Of a DNA stretch of 34,017 nucleotides, positions 23,986 through 33,368 are shown piece by piece (the first letter of the stretch is position 1; each line of letters begins with the position of its first letter). The DNA is taken from positions 1 to 34,017 of the forward strand of contig DASRND010000028.1 in NCBI GenBank assembly GCA_035647615.1, read 5' to 3'. The notes under the pieces were generated by a model that did not search any database, was not told the origin of the DNA, and saw nothing but the letters and a program-made list of their open reading frames with translations. This DNA comes from Bacteroidales bacterium (GTDB lineage: Bacteria; Bacteroidota; Bacteroidia; Bacteroidales; 4484-276). Position numbers and translations under genes: made by a program.

Positions 23986-26067
23986 TTACAACCCCAGGCT
24001 TTGGCTTACCAGCTCTGCGATGTCGAGGTTTTGCATGGAATCTTCCTTGTTTTTGTATTTGATTCCATCGGTCATCATCACCATGCAGAACGGGCAAGCT
24101 GTTGCCACGATGTCGGCCTGAATTTCGATGGCGTCTTCGATGCGTTCGATAAAGACTTCTTTGTTGCCTTTTTCGGCTTCTTTGAACATCTGTCCGCCGC
24201 CGGCGCCACAGCAAAGGGCAAAGCTGCGGTTGCGCTTCATCTCGGAAGGCTTCCCGGCCACAGCTTCTATCACACGACGGGGCGCTTCGTACTCGCCGTT
24301 GCCGCGACCCAGATAACACGGATCGTGGAAGGTGATGCGCTTTCCGGCAAATTTATCGCTGCCGGGTTTTAGCTTGCCTTCGGCTATTAGTTTCTGCAGA
24401 AACTGCGAATGGTGCCACACCTCATAGTTGCCGCCAAAGTCGGGATATTCGTTTTTGAAAGTGTTGTAATCGTGCGGACAGCAGGTGATAATCTTTTCAA
24501 CTTCATACATTTTAAAGGTCTCGATGATCTGAAGTGTCTGCATCTGGTAAAGCATTTCGTTTCCGGCACGGCGCGCTGAGTCAGCGGTATCGGTTTCTTC
24601 TGTGCCCAGCAAACAATAGTCGATACCCAGATGGTTGAGGATTTTAATGAACTCGCGGCTCACTTTTTTATACCTGTCATCAAAAGCGCCTGACGAGCCA
24701 ATCCACACCAGATATTCCGGTTTGCGCCTGCCGGCTTGTAGCTCTGCCATCACCGGCACCTCCAGGCCGACTTCCGTTGCCCATTTCAGGCGGTCTTCGG
24801 GCGGATATTGCCATGGCGCACCGTTGTTTTCGATATTGGTAAACATACTGTTGAGTTCGCCTGGAGCTGCCGATTCTTCCATAAACAGATAGCGGCGCAG
24901 GTCGACAATAAGAGAGGGATGGTTGATGTTGATCGGGCATTCCTGCGCACAGGCGTTGCAGGTAGTGCATGCCCACAGCTCCTCTTCGGTGATCCAATCG
25001 CGCACCAGCGCACGTCCGTCTTCGTAGTCTTTTCCTTTCTTCACCAGCAGCGGTCCAAATTCTTTCATGCGGGCTCGTGTATCCATGATGATCTTGCGCG
25101 GCGAAAGCAGCTTGCCGGTGATGTTGGCCGGACAAACGGAGGTGCAGCGTCCGCACTCGGTGCAGGAGAGCGAGTCGAGATAGTTTTTCCAGGTGATGTC
25201 CTGGACATCTTTTACGCCAAAGCGCTCCATGGTTTCTTCGTCGTCGGTGGCCGGAACAACCGCTTGCGGGTCGAGCATGAGCTTTATTTCGCGTGTTACA
25301 TTTTCCATATTGTCGAGCTTGCCCAATGGCTGCAGGCGGCTTAGGAAAACGTTGGGTATCGACATAAAGACGTGGAAGTGCTTGGAGTAGGGCAACGCGT
25401 TGGCAAAAATGAAGATGGTGACGATGTGCCCCCACCAGAAGAAATTAAACCAGAAGTTAGCTGCCGCAAAATTCGCAGGATTAACATCCACAAACCAGCC
25501 CATCAGTAGGCGGCTTATGGGATAAATCCCTTCGGCATTGTTGTGATGCAGTGCCAGGTAATAGGTGTTCATGCCCAGCAGCGACACCATCAGAAAGAGG
25601 ATGGCAAGCAACGCCAGGTTGGCATCGATCTTAGAGATTTTTTTCATCTCGATGCCTTTAAATCTTTGGATGTGCATCGCCAGGCGGCGCACCAGGAAGG
25701 CGATGATGGAAACACCCACCAGAAGCGCAAAGATATCGCCAGAGGCCATCATGAAATCGTAAAACCAGCCAAGAAAAGAGAGTGACTTTTCCAGGCCAAA
25801 CAATCCGTCGATCACCATTTCGATGGATCCGAAACCTACGATCATAAAGCCCCAGAAAACCAGCGCATGCGCCAGTCCCACCAATGGAAAACGGAAAATT
25901 TTGGTTTGCCCAATGGCCACCTTCAGCATGATGCCAATTCGCTTGGGGATATTGCCGATGGGGAAGGGGCGGGTGAGGCGGAAATAGGCAATAAATTTGG
26001 AGACCGTGTAGCCAAAAAGGCCGATGGTGAGAAGGAAGATGATGATGAAAATGACCTGGTGTGTCAT
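23986..26067 (-). CDS. Membrane iron-sulfur oxidoreductase (EtfD / HdrD-like, CCG domains)
   Basis: Protein of 693 residues. The first 270 residues contain about six membrane helices of the NarI/HdrE cytochrome b type, with several histidines that could hold haem. Two [4Fe-4S] motifs follow, CTECGRCTSVCP (about 301-312) and CTTCNACAQECP (about 366-377). Then come two CCG (cysteine-rich) domains with CCPHDYNTF, HDPCYLGRGNGEY, CCGAGGGQMF and CPFC. This architecture is known from EtfD-type electron-transfer-flavoprotein:menaquinone oxidoreductases, which send electrons from acyl-CoA oxidation to the quinone pool. Other (Fe-S)-binding heterodisulfide-reductase-like enzymes share it. No etfAB or acyl-CoA dehydrogenase is in the window, so the donor is inferred. 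Confidence 0.88.
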   Translation of the reverse strand: MTHQVIFIIIFLLTIGLFGYTVSKFIAYFRLTRPFPIGNIPKRIGIMLKVAIGQTKIFRFPLVGLAHALVFWGFMIVGFGSIEMVIDGLFGLEKSLSFLGWFYDFMMASGDIFALLVGVSIIAFLVRRLAMHIQRFKGIEMKKISKIDANLALLAILFLMVSLLGMNTYYLALHHNNAEGIYPISRLLMGWFVDVNPANFAAANFWFNFFWWGHIVTIFIFANALPYSKHFHVFMSIPNVFLSRLQPLGKLDNMENVTREIKLMLDPQAVVPATDDEETMERFGVKDVQDITWKNYLDSLSCTECGRCTSVCPANITGKLLSPRKIIMDTRARMKEFGPLLVKKGKDYEDGRALVRDWITEEELWACTTCNACAQECPININHPSLIVDLRRYLFMEESAAPGELNSMFTNIENNGAPWQYPPEDRLKWATEVGLEVPVMAELQAGRRKPEYLVWIGSSGAFDDRYKKVSREFIKILNHLGIDYCLLGTEETDTADSARRAGNEMLYQMQTLQIIETFKMYEVEKIITCCPHDYNTFKNEYPDFGGNYEVWHHSQFLQKLIAEGKLKPGSDKFAGKRITFHDPCYLGRGNGEYEAPRRVIEAVAGKPSEMKRNRSFALCCGAGGGQMFKEAEKGNKEVFIERIEDAIEIQADIVATACPFCMVMMTDGIKYKNKEDSMQNLDIAELVSQSLGL

Positions 26068-26454
26068 GGTTTTGTTGATTAGTTAATGCTTTTTTAAAGG
26101 CTACAATATTAAGTATTTACAGCGTATCACCACGTGCAAAATGTTAGGTGAAGTTTTATCATTTTCATAATAAAGCCCTTACAATTTAAATTTAAACAAA
26201 GTGTAAATTAATGTTGGAAATATTTCGGATCTAAGAGACGGAATGAGGCGCTGCAAGAATCTGATAAGTTTGTTTTAGTGCTGATATTCTGTCTTCTTGG
26301 TCGAGATTTGCATCGCGGCAGCCTGGTGAAAATAGAATGGACGAAAAAGTAAGAATGGGAAAGGTTTTATTCGAAGCCGACATTCCTCAAAAAGTTTCTG
26401 TGAATAGAAACATCGCATCGCTTCGCACCTTTTTAAATACCAGCTCTCTAAAGC
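26068..26454. other. Intergenic stretch with no recognised feature
   Basis: This 387-base gap separates the start of the oxidoreductase gene from the 3' end of the lipoprotein gene, both on the minus strand. It is AT-rich. I see no convincing gene, RNA, hairpin terminator or repeat in it. A 67-codon plus-strand frame from 26337 runs into the lipoprotein gene antisense and is not credible. Confidence 0.6.
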
Positions 26455-27447
26455 TTAAAGATTCAGGTTTTTCACAAAGCCGAGCTCCAACAGCATTATC
26501 TCATCTTCGGCTTGGGGGTGCAGATGGCGCTCTTTGGTAATATCCAGGCGGCTTGAGAGCACACCAAAGCCGTTGTTGATGTTGGTGTATTCGGGTTTGT
26601 CCTGCACCAGACTGCCGGAGGGCCCGTTGACGCGCATGTAAGTGTCGTATTCGATTCCGGCTGCTGTAACCATAAAATCGATAGTGCTACAAAACCGTTT
26701 GCCGCTGAATTCGCGAGGTTTGACGTTGTTGTTGATGAAGGAATAAAAGGCGTCATTGTTCACAGCGATGGATTGGGAGCCGTTGCCGAAGATATCGTCG
26801 GCAAACTGAACGGGCAGTTTCCAGTCGATAAACTTATGGATGGTGTCGGAGCTGCCTGCCGGTAACTCCATATAATGAAAGCGGATGGTGGGTTGGTAGC
26901 GTTTTCCATTCACAGCGTTGCGCCAGGCAAATTCGGTGGTGAAGCTGCGAACAAAATTAGCTCTGCCGCCCGAAGGTGGTTTGGTGATAGCGAAGCTGTT
27001 GATGAGTTTCGTTTGTGCGGTAATTTCACGGTCATTGGTGGTGTTGCGTATTAGCAGCGAATAGCTGAGATCGGGGTCGAGTTGCGCGCTGGCTTTATAA
27101 ACAAGCATGTAAGGATTGTAAAAATCACCCGAGTCTTTGTTGTTGATGGTAACGGTGTCGAAACTGATCTCCTGCATCATCTGGTTGTTGTTGAGATTGA
27201 TGCCCTGAAGTTTTACTTCCAGCGATCCGCCATAGCTCGAAGAGTCGGCGATTTTAGCGATTTCCAATGCATTGCCACCCAAAAAAGCTTTGTTGATGCG
27301 AAGGTAATGTGTTGCGTCTTGCTGGTTGAGCAATCCATAAACGATGGTGATTTCTTTCCATTCGGCATTCACATCAACATCCGTTTCGCATGACGAAAAT
27401 ATGATGGATAAAGGGATTAGGAATAGCAACAGTAATTTTTTTAGCAT
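26455..27447 (-). CDS. Lipoprotein, possibly DUF4249-like
   Basis: Protein of 330 residues with a clear lipoprotein signal, LSIIFSSC, lipidated Cys20 and an acidic start to the mature chain (ETDVDVNAEW). Early strands read ITIVYGLLNQQDATHYLRINKAF. The C-terminal YTNINNGFGVLSSRL is typical of Bacteroidota surface lipoproteins of the DUF4249 kind, which are often encoded beside TonB-dependent receptors. No such receptor is encoded here. Lipoprotein status is secure; the domain name is tentative and the function unknown. Confidence 0.8.
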   Translation of the reverse strand: MLKKLLLLFLIPLSIIFSSCETDVDVNAEWKEITIVYGLLNQQDATHYLRINKAFLGGNALEIAKIADSSSYGGSLEVKLQGINLNNNQMMQEISFDTVTINNKDSGDFYNPYMLVYKASAQLDPDLSYSLLIRNTTNDREITAQTKLINSFAITKPPSGGRANFVRSFTTEFAWRNAVNGKRYQPTIRFHYMELPAGSSDTIHKFIDWKLPVQFADDIFGNGSQSIAVNNDAFYSFINNNVKPREFSGKRFCSTIDFMVTAAGIEYDTYMRVNGPSGSLVQDKPEYTNINNGFGVLSSRLDITKERHLHPQAEDEIMLLELGFVKNLNL

Positions 27448-27498
27448 GGTGTCGAGGTTCAGTAAGCGTATGTTCTGGCGTTATTATCAGGAACTTTG

Positions 27499-27506
27499 TA
27501 GATTTG
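27499..27506 (+). promoter_or_regulatory. Candidate -7 box upstream of panB
   Basis: TAGATTTG matches TAnnTTTG exactly, 86 bases before the panB start. The -33 region is weak. A perfect 12-base palindrome GCGCTTAAGCGC lies in the leader at 27551-27562. Confidence 0.45.
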
Positions 27507-27592
27507 CAAATTAACAAAAAGCTTAACGGCACTGTTTAAATTTTATTATTGCGCTTAAGCGCTGCGAACCACAATACCAAAAACAGAAAGAA

Positions 27593-28423
27593 ATGAACGA
27601 AGATCGCGGACAAAAGCGGTTGGAGTACCGCAAGATCACAACACACGTGCTTCAGGAGATGAAGCTGAAAAATGAAAAGATAGCCATGCTTACCGGGTAC
27701 GACTTTTCGATGGCCGGCATTCTCGACAATGCTGGCATCGACGTAATTTTGGTTGGCGACTCGGCTTCCAACGTTATGGCTGGTCACACTACCACTTTAC
27801 CCATTACCCTCGATCAAATGATTTACCACGCCTCGTCGGTGATGCGTGCCGTGAAGCGAGCGCTTGTGGTGGTGGATTTGCCTTTTGGCACCTACCAGGG
27901 CAACAGCAAGGAGGCGTTGCAGTCGGCCATCCGCATTATGAAAGAGTCGGGCGCCAACGCCATAAAAATGGAAGGCGGACGCGAGATAATAGAAAGTGTC
28001 GATCGCATCCTTTCGGCAGGCATCCCGGTGATGGGGCATCTGGGGCTTACCCCACAGTCGATACATAAATTTGGAACTTACACGGTGCGTGCAACCGATG
28101 CTGCCGAAGCACGCACGCTGATAGAAGACGCTCACTTTTTGGAAGAAGCCGGATGCTTTAGCCTGGTGCTCGAAAAAATACCGGCAGAATTAGGAGAGCA
28201 GGTCACCAACGAAATAAAAATTCCTACCATCGGCATAGGCGCCGGCGGCGGCGTGGATGGTCAGGTGCTTGTACTGCACGATATGCTGGGGATTACACAA
28301 AAATTTTCGCCCCGTTTTCTGCGGCGTTATCACAATCTTTATGAAGAAATCCAGGGTTCTGTCAAATCATACATTACTGATGTGAAAACGCGGGACTTCC
28401 CCAACGATCGGGAGCAATATTAA
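27593..28423 (+). CDS. panB: 3-methyl-2-oxobutanoate hydroxymethyltransferase PanB
   Basis: Enzyme of 276 residues that adds a hydroxymethyl group from methylene-tetrahydrofolate to 3-methyl-2-oxobutanoate, giving ketopantoate for pantothenate and coenzyme A synthesis. Diagnostic stretches are [32 protein letters not shown] (metal-binding Asp and active-site region), [24 protein letters not shown] and [10 protein letters not shown]. Length and order match the family. panC and panD are not adjacent. The gene looks monocistronic, with a 222-base AT-rich gap after it in which no clear feature is seen. Confidence 0.96.
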   Translation: MNEDRGQKRLEYRKITTHVLQEMKLKNEKIAMLTGYDFSMAGILDNAGIDVILVGDSASNVMAGHTTTLPITLDQMIYHASSVMRAVKRALVVVDLPFGTYQGNSKEALQSAIRIMKESGANAIKMEGGREIIESVDRILSAGIPVMGHLGLTPQSIHKFGTYTVRATDAAEARTLIEDAHFLEEAGCFSLVLEKIPAELGEQVTNEIKIPTIGIGAGGGVDGQVLVLHDMLGITQKFSPRFLRRYHNLYEEIQGSVKSYITDVKTRDFPNDREQY

Positions 28424-28645
28424 AAGTAAGCGCTTTTTAAAGCCCTGGCTGAAAAGGCTGGAATTAATAAATTACAAAATTTAAAAACTAATCAATCAAA
28501 CCTTATGTGATGGTTTGAAAAGTGAAAAAAAGAGCGGAATGTCAGCTTTTAATGATTTGTTTTCAGTGTCTTTTAATTTTTAATTGTTTTAAAAGAGCAC
28601 GTAAAAATTATTGATTAATAACTAAAAATCCAAAAATTTAAACCC

Positions 28646-29350
28646 ATGGTTAACGAAGTTTTATACGAAGATAACCATATCATTGTTGTCAATAAAATCA
28701 CCGGAGACATCATCCAGGCGGACATCACACTCGATTCGACCCTGCGCGATGTGGTGCGCGACTATCTGAGAGAAAAATACAACAAACCCGGCAACGTTTT
28801 TCTGGGTGTGGTGCACCGGCTCGACCGTCCGGTGAGTGGCGCGGTGATATTCGCCAAAACCAGTAAGGCGCTGGCACGGCTCAACAGTATGTTCAAAAAT
28901 CGGGAGGTGCGCAAAATTTATTGGGCTGTCGTTGACAAGGCACCCGATCCGTCCGAAGGCAAACTTGTAGATTATCTGTGGCGCAACCAGACCAAAAACA
29001 AATCTTTTATTGCCACCGAGCGCAACAAGAAAAGTTCTTACGCAGAGCTCGACTACAAGCACATCGCCTCCAGCGACCGCTATCATCTTCTGGAGGTAGA
29101 GCTGCTCACGGGGCGTCATCACCAGATACGCACACAGCTTGCGGCTTTTGGCTGCCGCATCAAAGGCGACCTGAAATATGGTTTCCCGCGCTCCAACCCC
29201 GATGCATCCATTCATCTGCATGCGCGGAGCCTCGAGTTTATCCATCCCGTAAAGGGCGATCTTGTAAGCATTGTGGCGCCGCTGCCCGTCGATCCGCTGT
29301 GGGATTTTTTTGGTAAGTTCACCAGTCAACAGGAAACTCCTAAAGCATGA
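28646..29350 (+). CDS. RluA family pseudouridine synthase
   Basis: RNA-modifying enzyme of 234 residues that converts uridine to pseudouridine in rRNA or tRNA. The catalytic motif VVHRLDRPVSG carries the active-site aspartate Asp60. LLTGRHHQIRTQLA is the second family motif, with the arginine that contacts the target base. There is no N-terminal S4 domain, so it is the short form; which RNA it modifies cannot be told. Its stop codon overlaps the ATG of the next gene (ATGA), so the two are translationally coupled. Confidence 0.92.
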   Translation: MVNEVLYEDNHIIVVNKITGDIIQADITLDSTLRDVVRDYLREKYNKPGNVFLGVVHRLDRPVSGAVIFAKTSKALARLNSMFKNREVRKIYWAVVDKAPDPSEGKLVDYLWRNQTKNKSFIATERNKKSSYAELDYKHIASSDRYHLLEVELLTGRHHQIRTQLAAFGCRIKGDLKYGFPRSNPDASIHLHARSLEFIHPVKGDLVSIVAPLPVDPLWDFFGKFTSQQETPKA

Positions 29351-32187
29351 TTGCACGATTGCTGCGCTTGGCATTGCTTTGCCTGTTGGCAACAACCTTG
29401 GCATCCCCGCTGCAGGCGCAGTATTACAGCTCTGGTCAGGATCCGGCTTCGGTCGATTTTCGTCAGATAAAAACACAAAACTTTCGCATCATCTTTCCTT
29501 ATTCTTATCAGAAAACGGCGCTTTACATTGCTAATGTGATGGAATACGCTGCGCAACTCGACACCATCTCGCTCCATGGCGCTCCGCCTCGTATCCCCGT
29601 AATTCTTCATAACCAAACGGCCATCTCCAATGCAATGACGGTGTGGGCTCCGCGCCGCATGGATTTTTACACCATCCCGCCTGACGACAGCTACGGCCAG
29701 GAATGGTTTCAGCAGTTGGCGCTGCACGAGTACCGGCACATTGTACAGATCGACAAACTCAACCAGGGGCTGACGCGTGCGCTTACCTACGTTTTTGGCC
29801 AACAGGCTACCGGCGCCGTGCTGGGGCTTTATTTGCCGTTGTGGTTTCTGGAAGGTGACGCGGTGTCGGCCGAAACGGAGCTGAGCAACACCGGGCGCGG
29901 ACGTTCGCCTTCCTTTGCTATGCCGCTACGGGCACAGTTTCTCGAAAAAGGCCTTTATTCCTACGATAAAGCTGTCTTTGGTTCCTATCGCGATTTTACG
30001 CCCAACTGCTACATTTTGGGCTATCATCTGGTGGCAACAGGGCGTCGTGACTATGGAACTGAATTGTGGAATCATACGCTCGATAAGGTAGGAAGAAGGC
30101 CTTACATGATCGTCCCGTTTTCGGAAGGAATCAGGGATGTGACCCAAAAAAACAAGACTTCGTATTATCGCCATCAAATGGAAGCTTTGAAAACGGAGTG
30201 GGAGCAGAGGTCGGCTGCAACGGAGCAGGTTTCCAAAGACATCCAATCGCCTGAAAAGAGGATTTTCACAGATTACATAAATCCTTTTTATGTAAATGAA
30301 AAGATGATCGTTGCCGAAAAGCGCTCACTCGATGAAATCGCACGTTTTGTAGCTATCGATGGCAATGGCGACGAGCAGGTGCTTTTTACACCCGGATACT
30401 ACGATTTTGGCTCGTTGACTTGTGGCGGCGGACGGCTTGCCTGGTCGGAGCGCGTGTTTGATCCTCGCTGGGAAAACCGGAATTATTCAGTTATAAAAAT
30501 GCTGGATATAAAAACGGGCGTTGTGAGAACGGTAACTGAAAAAACACGCTGGTTTTCGCCATCGCTTTCTGATGATGGAGAATTGCTGATCGTTACAGAG
30601 GTGACCGAAGATCAGCAGTATCGGCTACTGGTGATGCAGACTGCTGATGGTAAGATTGTACAATCTTTTGCCACTCCCAACAATGAATTTCTTACAACCT
30701 CGTCCTTTTCAGAAAATCACGAGAACATCGTGGCAGTTTCTATTGGCGATGCCGGAAACCGGCTGGTGCTGGCCGAAACCGCTACCGGTGATTTGCAATA
30801 TCTGATGGATACCACATTTACCGTCATTGGGCAGCCTACAATGCACGGCGACACCATTCTCTTTGTTGGCGCCTGGTCGGGCGTGGATAATCTTTACATG
30901 CTGCTGCTGCCCTCGCATGAAATTTTTCAACTTACTGATGTTAAATATGGTCTGGGCAATCCATCTTTTTATGAAAATGGGAGCACCCTCATTTTTGAAA
31001 ATTATACCGCCGATGGTTTTGAGATTGCTACGCTAAGTTGTGATTCATTAAAACCATTGCCTTTGTCATCGGTAACGGATCACAGCGTGAAACTTTATCA
31101 GCCCTTGGCCGACCAGGCTGATGCTATGCTCGTGCCGGCACTTATTCCCGATTCGGCGTATGCCATCCGTAATTATTCACGGCTTGGGCATCTTTTTAAT
31201 TTCCATTCCTGGGCGCCGTTGGCTATTGATGTGGATAATTACGACGTAAAACCCGGCGTGTCGTTATTTTCGCAAAATGTGCTGAGTACCGCTTTCGCGG
31301 AATTGGGATGGGAGTACAACTTGAACGAGGAGACCGGCAAATATTACGCGCGGTTTACCTATGCCGGCTGGTATCCGGTGCTCGATTTTTCGGCTTCGTA
31401 TGGCCGGCGGCGTTCTTCGTTTTTGGATACTACCCCCCAACGCATCGACTTTAGCTGGATGGAAACCAACTTCGCCACCACCGTGCGATTGCCGCTAAAT
31501 ATTACCCGTGGCAAGTGGGCGCGGTTTGTACAACCATCCGTCACGTTGGAATATGTGCAGCACGACATGGATGCGGACGCCACAGTTTCGTTCAGGCGTA
31601 GCAATTACAAAGCGTTGACGTATCGTCTTTCGGTCTCCAACCAGATCAAATCGACAGATTGGGATATGCACCCGCGGTGGGGGCAAAGCCTGGATTTGCG
31701 TTTGCAGACTTCCCCTTTTGCCAGCGACACGCTTGGCGCAATGTTCTCGGCGGTGGGTCGGCTCTATTTCCCCGGATTGTTGCGTCACCATAGTTTTAAT
31801 CTGTACGCCGGCTATCAGAAACGTGCCGACAGCAGCCCACTCTACGAAGACATGGTCCGTTTTCCGCGCGGCTGGTCACAGCTTTTTGCCAGCGAGGTGA
31901 GCAGTTTTGCTGTTAATTATAAATTTCCGGTTGCCTGTCCCGACTTTAGCATTTGGTCGTTGGTCTATCTGAAACGGATCAAGGCCAATGTGTTTTATGA
32001 TTACGCGCTGGGCACCTATTATGGGGCCCACACCGACTGGCAATCTGCCGGTGTGGAGTTGTTCTTCGATGTGCATCTATTGCGGTTGCCGGCACCGGTA
32101 GAGCTGGGTTATCGCCTGGTGTGGCGCCCCCAGGTTTCCGACTGGCAAAGTGAGTTTTTGTTTTCGGTGAGTTTCGATAGTTTATAA
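29347..32187 (+). CDS. Outer-membrane protein: HEXXH metallopeptidase, beta-propeller and C-terminal barrel
   Basis: Protein of 946 residues with a signal peptide ending near SPLQAQ. Residues about 30-290 look like a gluzincin-type zinc peptidase (peptidase MA clan): HEYRH at 127-131 supplies two histidines and the glutamate, and WFLEGDAVSAE puts the third ligand at Glu169. Residues about 300-600 hold repeated strand clusters resembling TolB/PD40 propeller blades (WFSPSLSDDGELLIVTE, FVGAWSGVDNLYML). From about residue 640 to the end, alternating hydrophobic strands with many aromatics form a likely outer-membrane beta-barrel ending FLFSVSFDSL. The start overlaps the RluA stop (ATGA). All three domains are known separately; the target is unknown and the domain limits are approximate. 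Confidence 0.82.
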   Translation: MIARLLRLALLCLLATTLASPLQAQYYSSGQDPASVDFRQIKTQNFRIIFPYSYQKTALYIANVMEYAAQLDTISLHGAPPRIPVILHNQTAISNAMTVWAPRRMDFYTIPPDDSYGQEWFQQLALHEYRHIVQIDKLNQGLTRALTYVFGQQATGAVLGLYLPLWFLEGDAVSAETELSNTGRGRSPSFAMPLRAQFLEKGLYSYDKAVFGSYRDFTPNCYILGYHLVATGRRDYGTELWNHTLDKVGRRPYMIVPFSEGIRDVTQKNKTSYYRHQMEALKTEWEQRSAATEQVSKDIQSPEKRIFTDYINPFYVNEKMIVAEKRSLDEIARFVAIDGNGDEQVLFTPGYYDFGSLTCGGGRLAWSERVFDPRWENRNYSVIKMLDIKTGVVRTVTEKTRWFSPSLSDDGELLIVTEVTEDQQYRLLVMQTADGKIVQSFATPNNEFLTTSSFSENHENIVAVSIGDAGNRLVLAETATGDLQYLMDTTFTVIGQPTMHGDTILFVGAWSGVDNLYMLLLPSHEIFQLTDVKYGLGNPSFYENGSTLIFENYTADGFEIATLSCDSLKPLPLSSVTDHSVKLYQPLADQADAMLVPALIPDSAYAIRNYSRLGHLFNFHSWAPLAIDVDNYDVKPGVSLFSQNVLSTAFAELGWEYNLNEETGKYYARFTYAGWYPVLDFSASYGRRRSSFLDTTPQRIDFSWMETNFATTVRLPLNITRGKWARFVQPSVTLEYVQHDMDADATVSFRRSNYKALTYRLSVSNQIKSTDWDMHPRWGQSLDLRLQTSPFASDTLGAMFSAVGRLYFPGLLRHHSFNLYAGYQKRADSSPLYEDMVRFPRGWSQLFASEVSSFAVNYKFPVACPDFSIWSLVYLKRIKANVFYDYALGTYYGAHTDWQSAGVELFFDVHLLRLPAPVELGYRLVWRPQVSDWQSEFLFSVSFDSL

Positions 32188-32216
32188 ATCCTATTTTCGC
32201 AATCTATTTTTACGAT

Positions 32217-32564
32217 ATGATACGATTTGTCTTAAAAATATTCCTATCCTCATTTTCTGTGGTTGTCGCCTCATGGCTGCTGCCTGGCGTAGCATTACAG
32301 GATTTTTTGTCGGCGATACTGGTTGCATTGGTTCTGGCGCTGCTCAACACTTTTCTCAAGCCCATCCTGGTCATATTCACCATCCCCGTCACCATTTTTA
32401 CTTTTGGTTTTTTTCTGTTGGTGATCAATGCCGTGATGGCACTGCTTGCTGCACACTTTGTTGCTGGATTTTATATTGCCGGATTTTGGTGGGCAATGGC
32501 TTTCAGCATCATCGTTTCGTTGATGAATTTAATGATAAATCTGGACGATAAAAACAAAAGATAA
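32217..32564 (+). CDS. Small four-helix membrane protein (phage_holin_4_2 / YvlD type)
   Basis: Protein of 115 residues that is almost entirely membrane-spanning, with four hydrophobic segments and a short charged tail (DDKNKR). The order LLPGVALQDFLSAILVALVLALLNTFLKPIL, then TIPVTIFTFGFFLLVINAVMALLA is typical of the family named after a mycobacteriophage holin but widespread in bacterial chromosomes. No phage genes surround it. Its true role is unknown. It ends one base before the PNPOx-like gene, so the two are co-transcribed. Confidence 0.88.
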   Translation: MIRFVLKIFLSSFSVVVASWLLPGVALQDFLSAILVALVLALLNTFLKPILVIFTIPVTIFTFGFFLLVINAVMALLAAHFVAGFYIAGFWWAMAFSIIVSLMNLMINLDDKNKR

Positions 32565-32565
32565 T

Positions 32566-33027
32566 ATGAAATCACGTATGCTTTCCAATATTCAGGAAAT
32601 CCTCGACACGGCCGATAAAGCCCAGGAATGTTTTGTATCGATGGTGGATCAGGAGGGGATGCCCTACCTGGTGCCCATGAACTTCGGTCTGAAAGATCAG
32701 GACATTTATCTGCACTCCGCACCAAATGGGCGTAAGGTTGACGCGCTGCGTAATAACCCCAACGTTTGCATTTGTTTTACTTCCGACCGCCATCTGCGGT
32801 GGCAAAACGAAGAGGTGGCGTGCAGCTACGGCATGAAATACCGCAGCGTGCGCGCTTATGGTCAGGTAAAGTTTGTGGAGGATTACGACAAAAAAGTGGA
32901 GGCGCTCAATTGCGTCATGCGCAAATATACCGGCAAAGAATTTACCTACAATGCGCCCTCCATCAACGAAGTGCTGGTGTGGCGTGTGGAAGTAAAGCAT
33001 TGGGAAGGCCGGGTGTACGGGTATTAA
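32566..33027 (+). CDS. Pyridoxamine 5'-phosphate oxidase-fold (NimA-like) flavoprotein
   Basis: Protein of 153 residues with the split-barrel FMN-binding fold. Seen are GMPYLVPMNFGL, IYLHSAPNGRKVDALRNNPNVCICF and YRSVRAYGQVKFV, the pattern of small PNPOx-like/NimA-type proteins. These bind flavin and reduce or sense small molecules; true vitamin B6 synthesis is unlikely at this length. The gene follows the four-helix membrane protein after one base. Just downstream the chromosome turns into a repeat-rich zone. Confidence 0.87.
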   Translation: MKSRMLSNIQEILDTADKAQECFVSMVDQEGMPYLVPMNFGLKDQDIYLHSAPNGRKVDALRNNPNVCICFTSDRHLRWQNEEVACSYGMKYRSVRAYGQVKFVEDYDKKVEALNCVMRKYTGKEFTYNAPSINEVLVWRVEVKHWEGRVYGY

Positions 33028-33088
33028 GAATTACAGAGGGTTTTTATAAAAGAAAACTCTTTAAGAAAAACAATTCTGAAGATTCCGC

Positions 33089-33199
33089 CCGCACCCCCCA
33101 GCCCCCTAAAGGGGGAGCTGCCGACGCACCATAAGTGTGGATGAGTGAAAGATCAGAAATTGTGGGTGGGTTTCCCCTTAGGGGATTAAGGGGTGCGCG
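33089..33199 (+). repeat. REP-like double hairpin unit, copy C
   Basis: The outer arms CGCACCCC (33090-33097) and GGGGTGCG (33190-33197) are exact reverse complements. Inside are two hairpins, CCCCCTAAAGGGGG (33102-33115) and CCCCTTAGGGG (33174-33184). The second half is an inverted version of the first. It differs from copy D, 140 bases on, by a handful of substitutions and one indel. Confidence 0.9.
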
Positions 33200-33228
33200 G
33201 GGGTAAATAGCATCTATTGTCTCTGCCA

Positions 33229-33340
33229 CCGCACCCCCCAGCCCCCTAAAGGGGGAGCTGCCGACGCACAATAAGTGTGGGTGAGTGAAAGACCAGAAAT
33301 CGCGGGTGGGTTTCCCCTTTAGGGGATTAAGGGGTGCGCG
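33229..33340 (+). repeat. REP-like double hairpin unit, copy D
   Basis: Same layout as copy C: arms CGCACCCC (33230-33237) and GGGGTGCG (33331-33338), hairpins CCCCCTAAAGGGGG (33242-33255) and CCCCTTTAGGGG (33314-33325). It ends 28 bases before the DUF559 start codon, so the gene's promoter may lie in or against the repeat. Confidence 0.9.
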
Positions 33341-33368
33341 TGGAAAAGCTAATTTTAATTTTTTTAGT

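Noticed and set aside
26337-26540. 67-codon plus-strand frame
   Set aside because: It overlaps the lipoprotein gene antisense, has a low-complexity make-up and shows no family resemblance.
32217-32564. Prophage remnant because of a holin-family gene
   Set aside because: The family is widespread on bacterial chromosomes, and no other phage gene is nearby.
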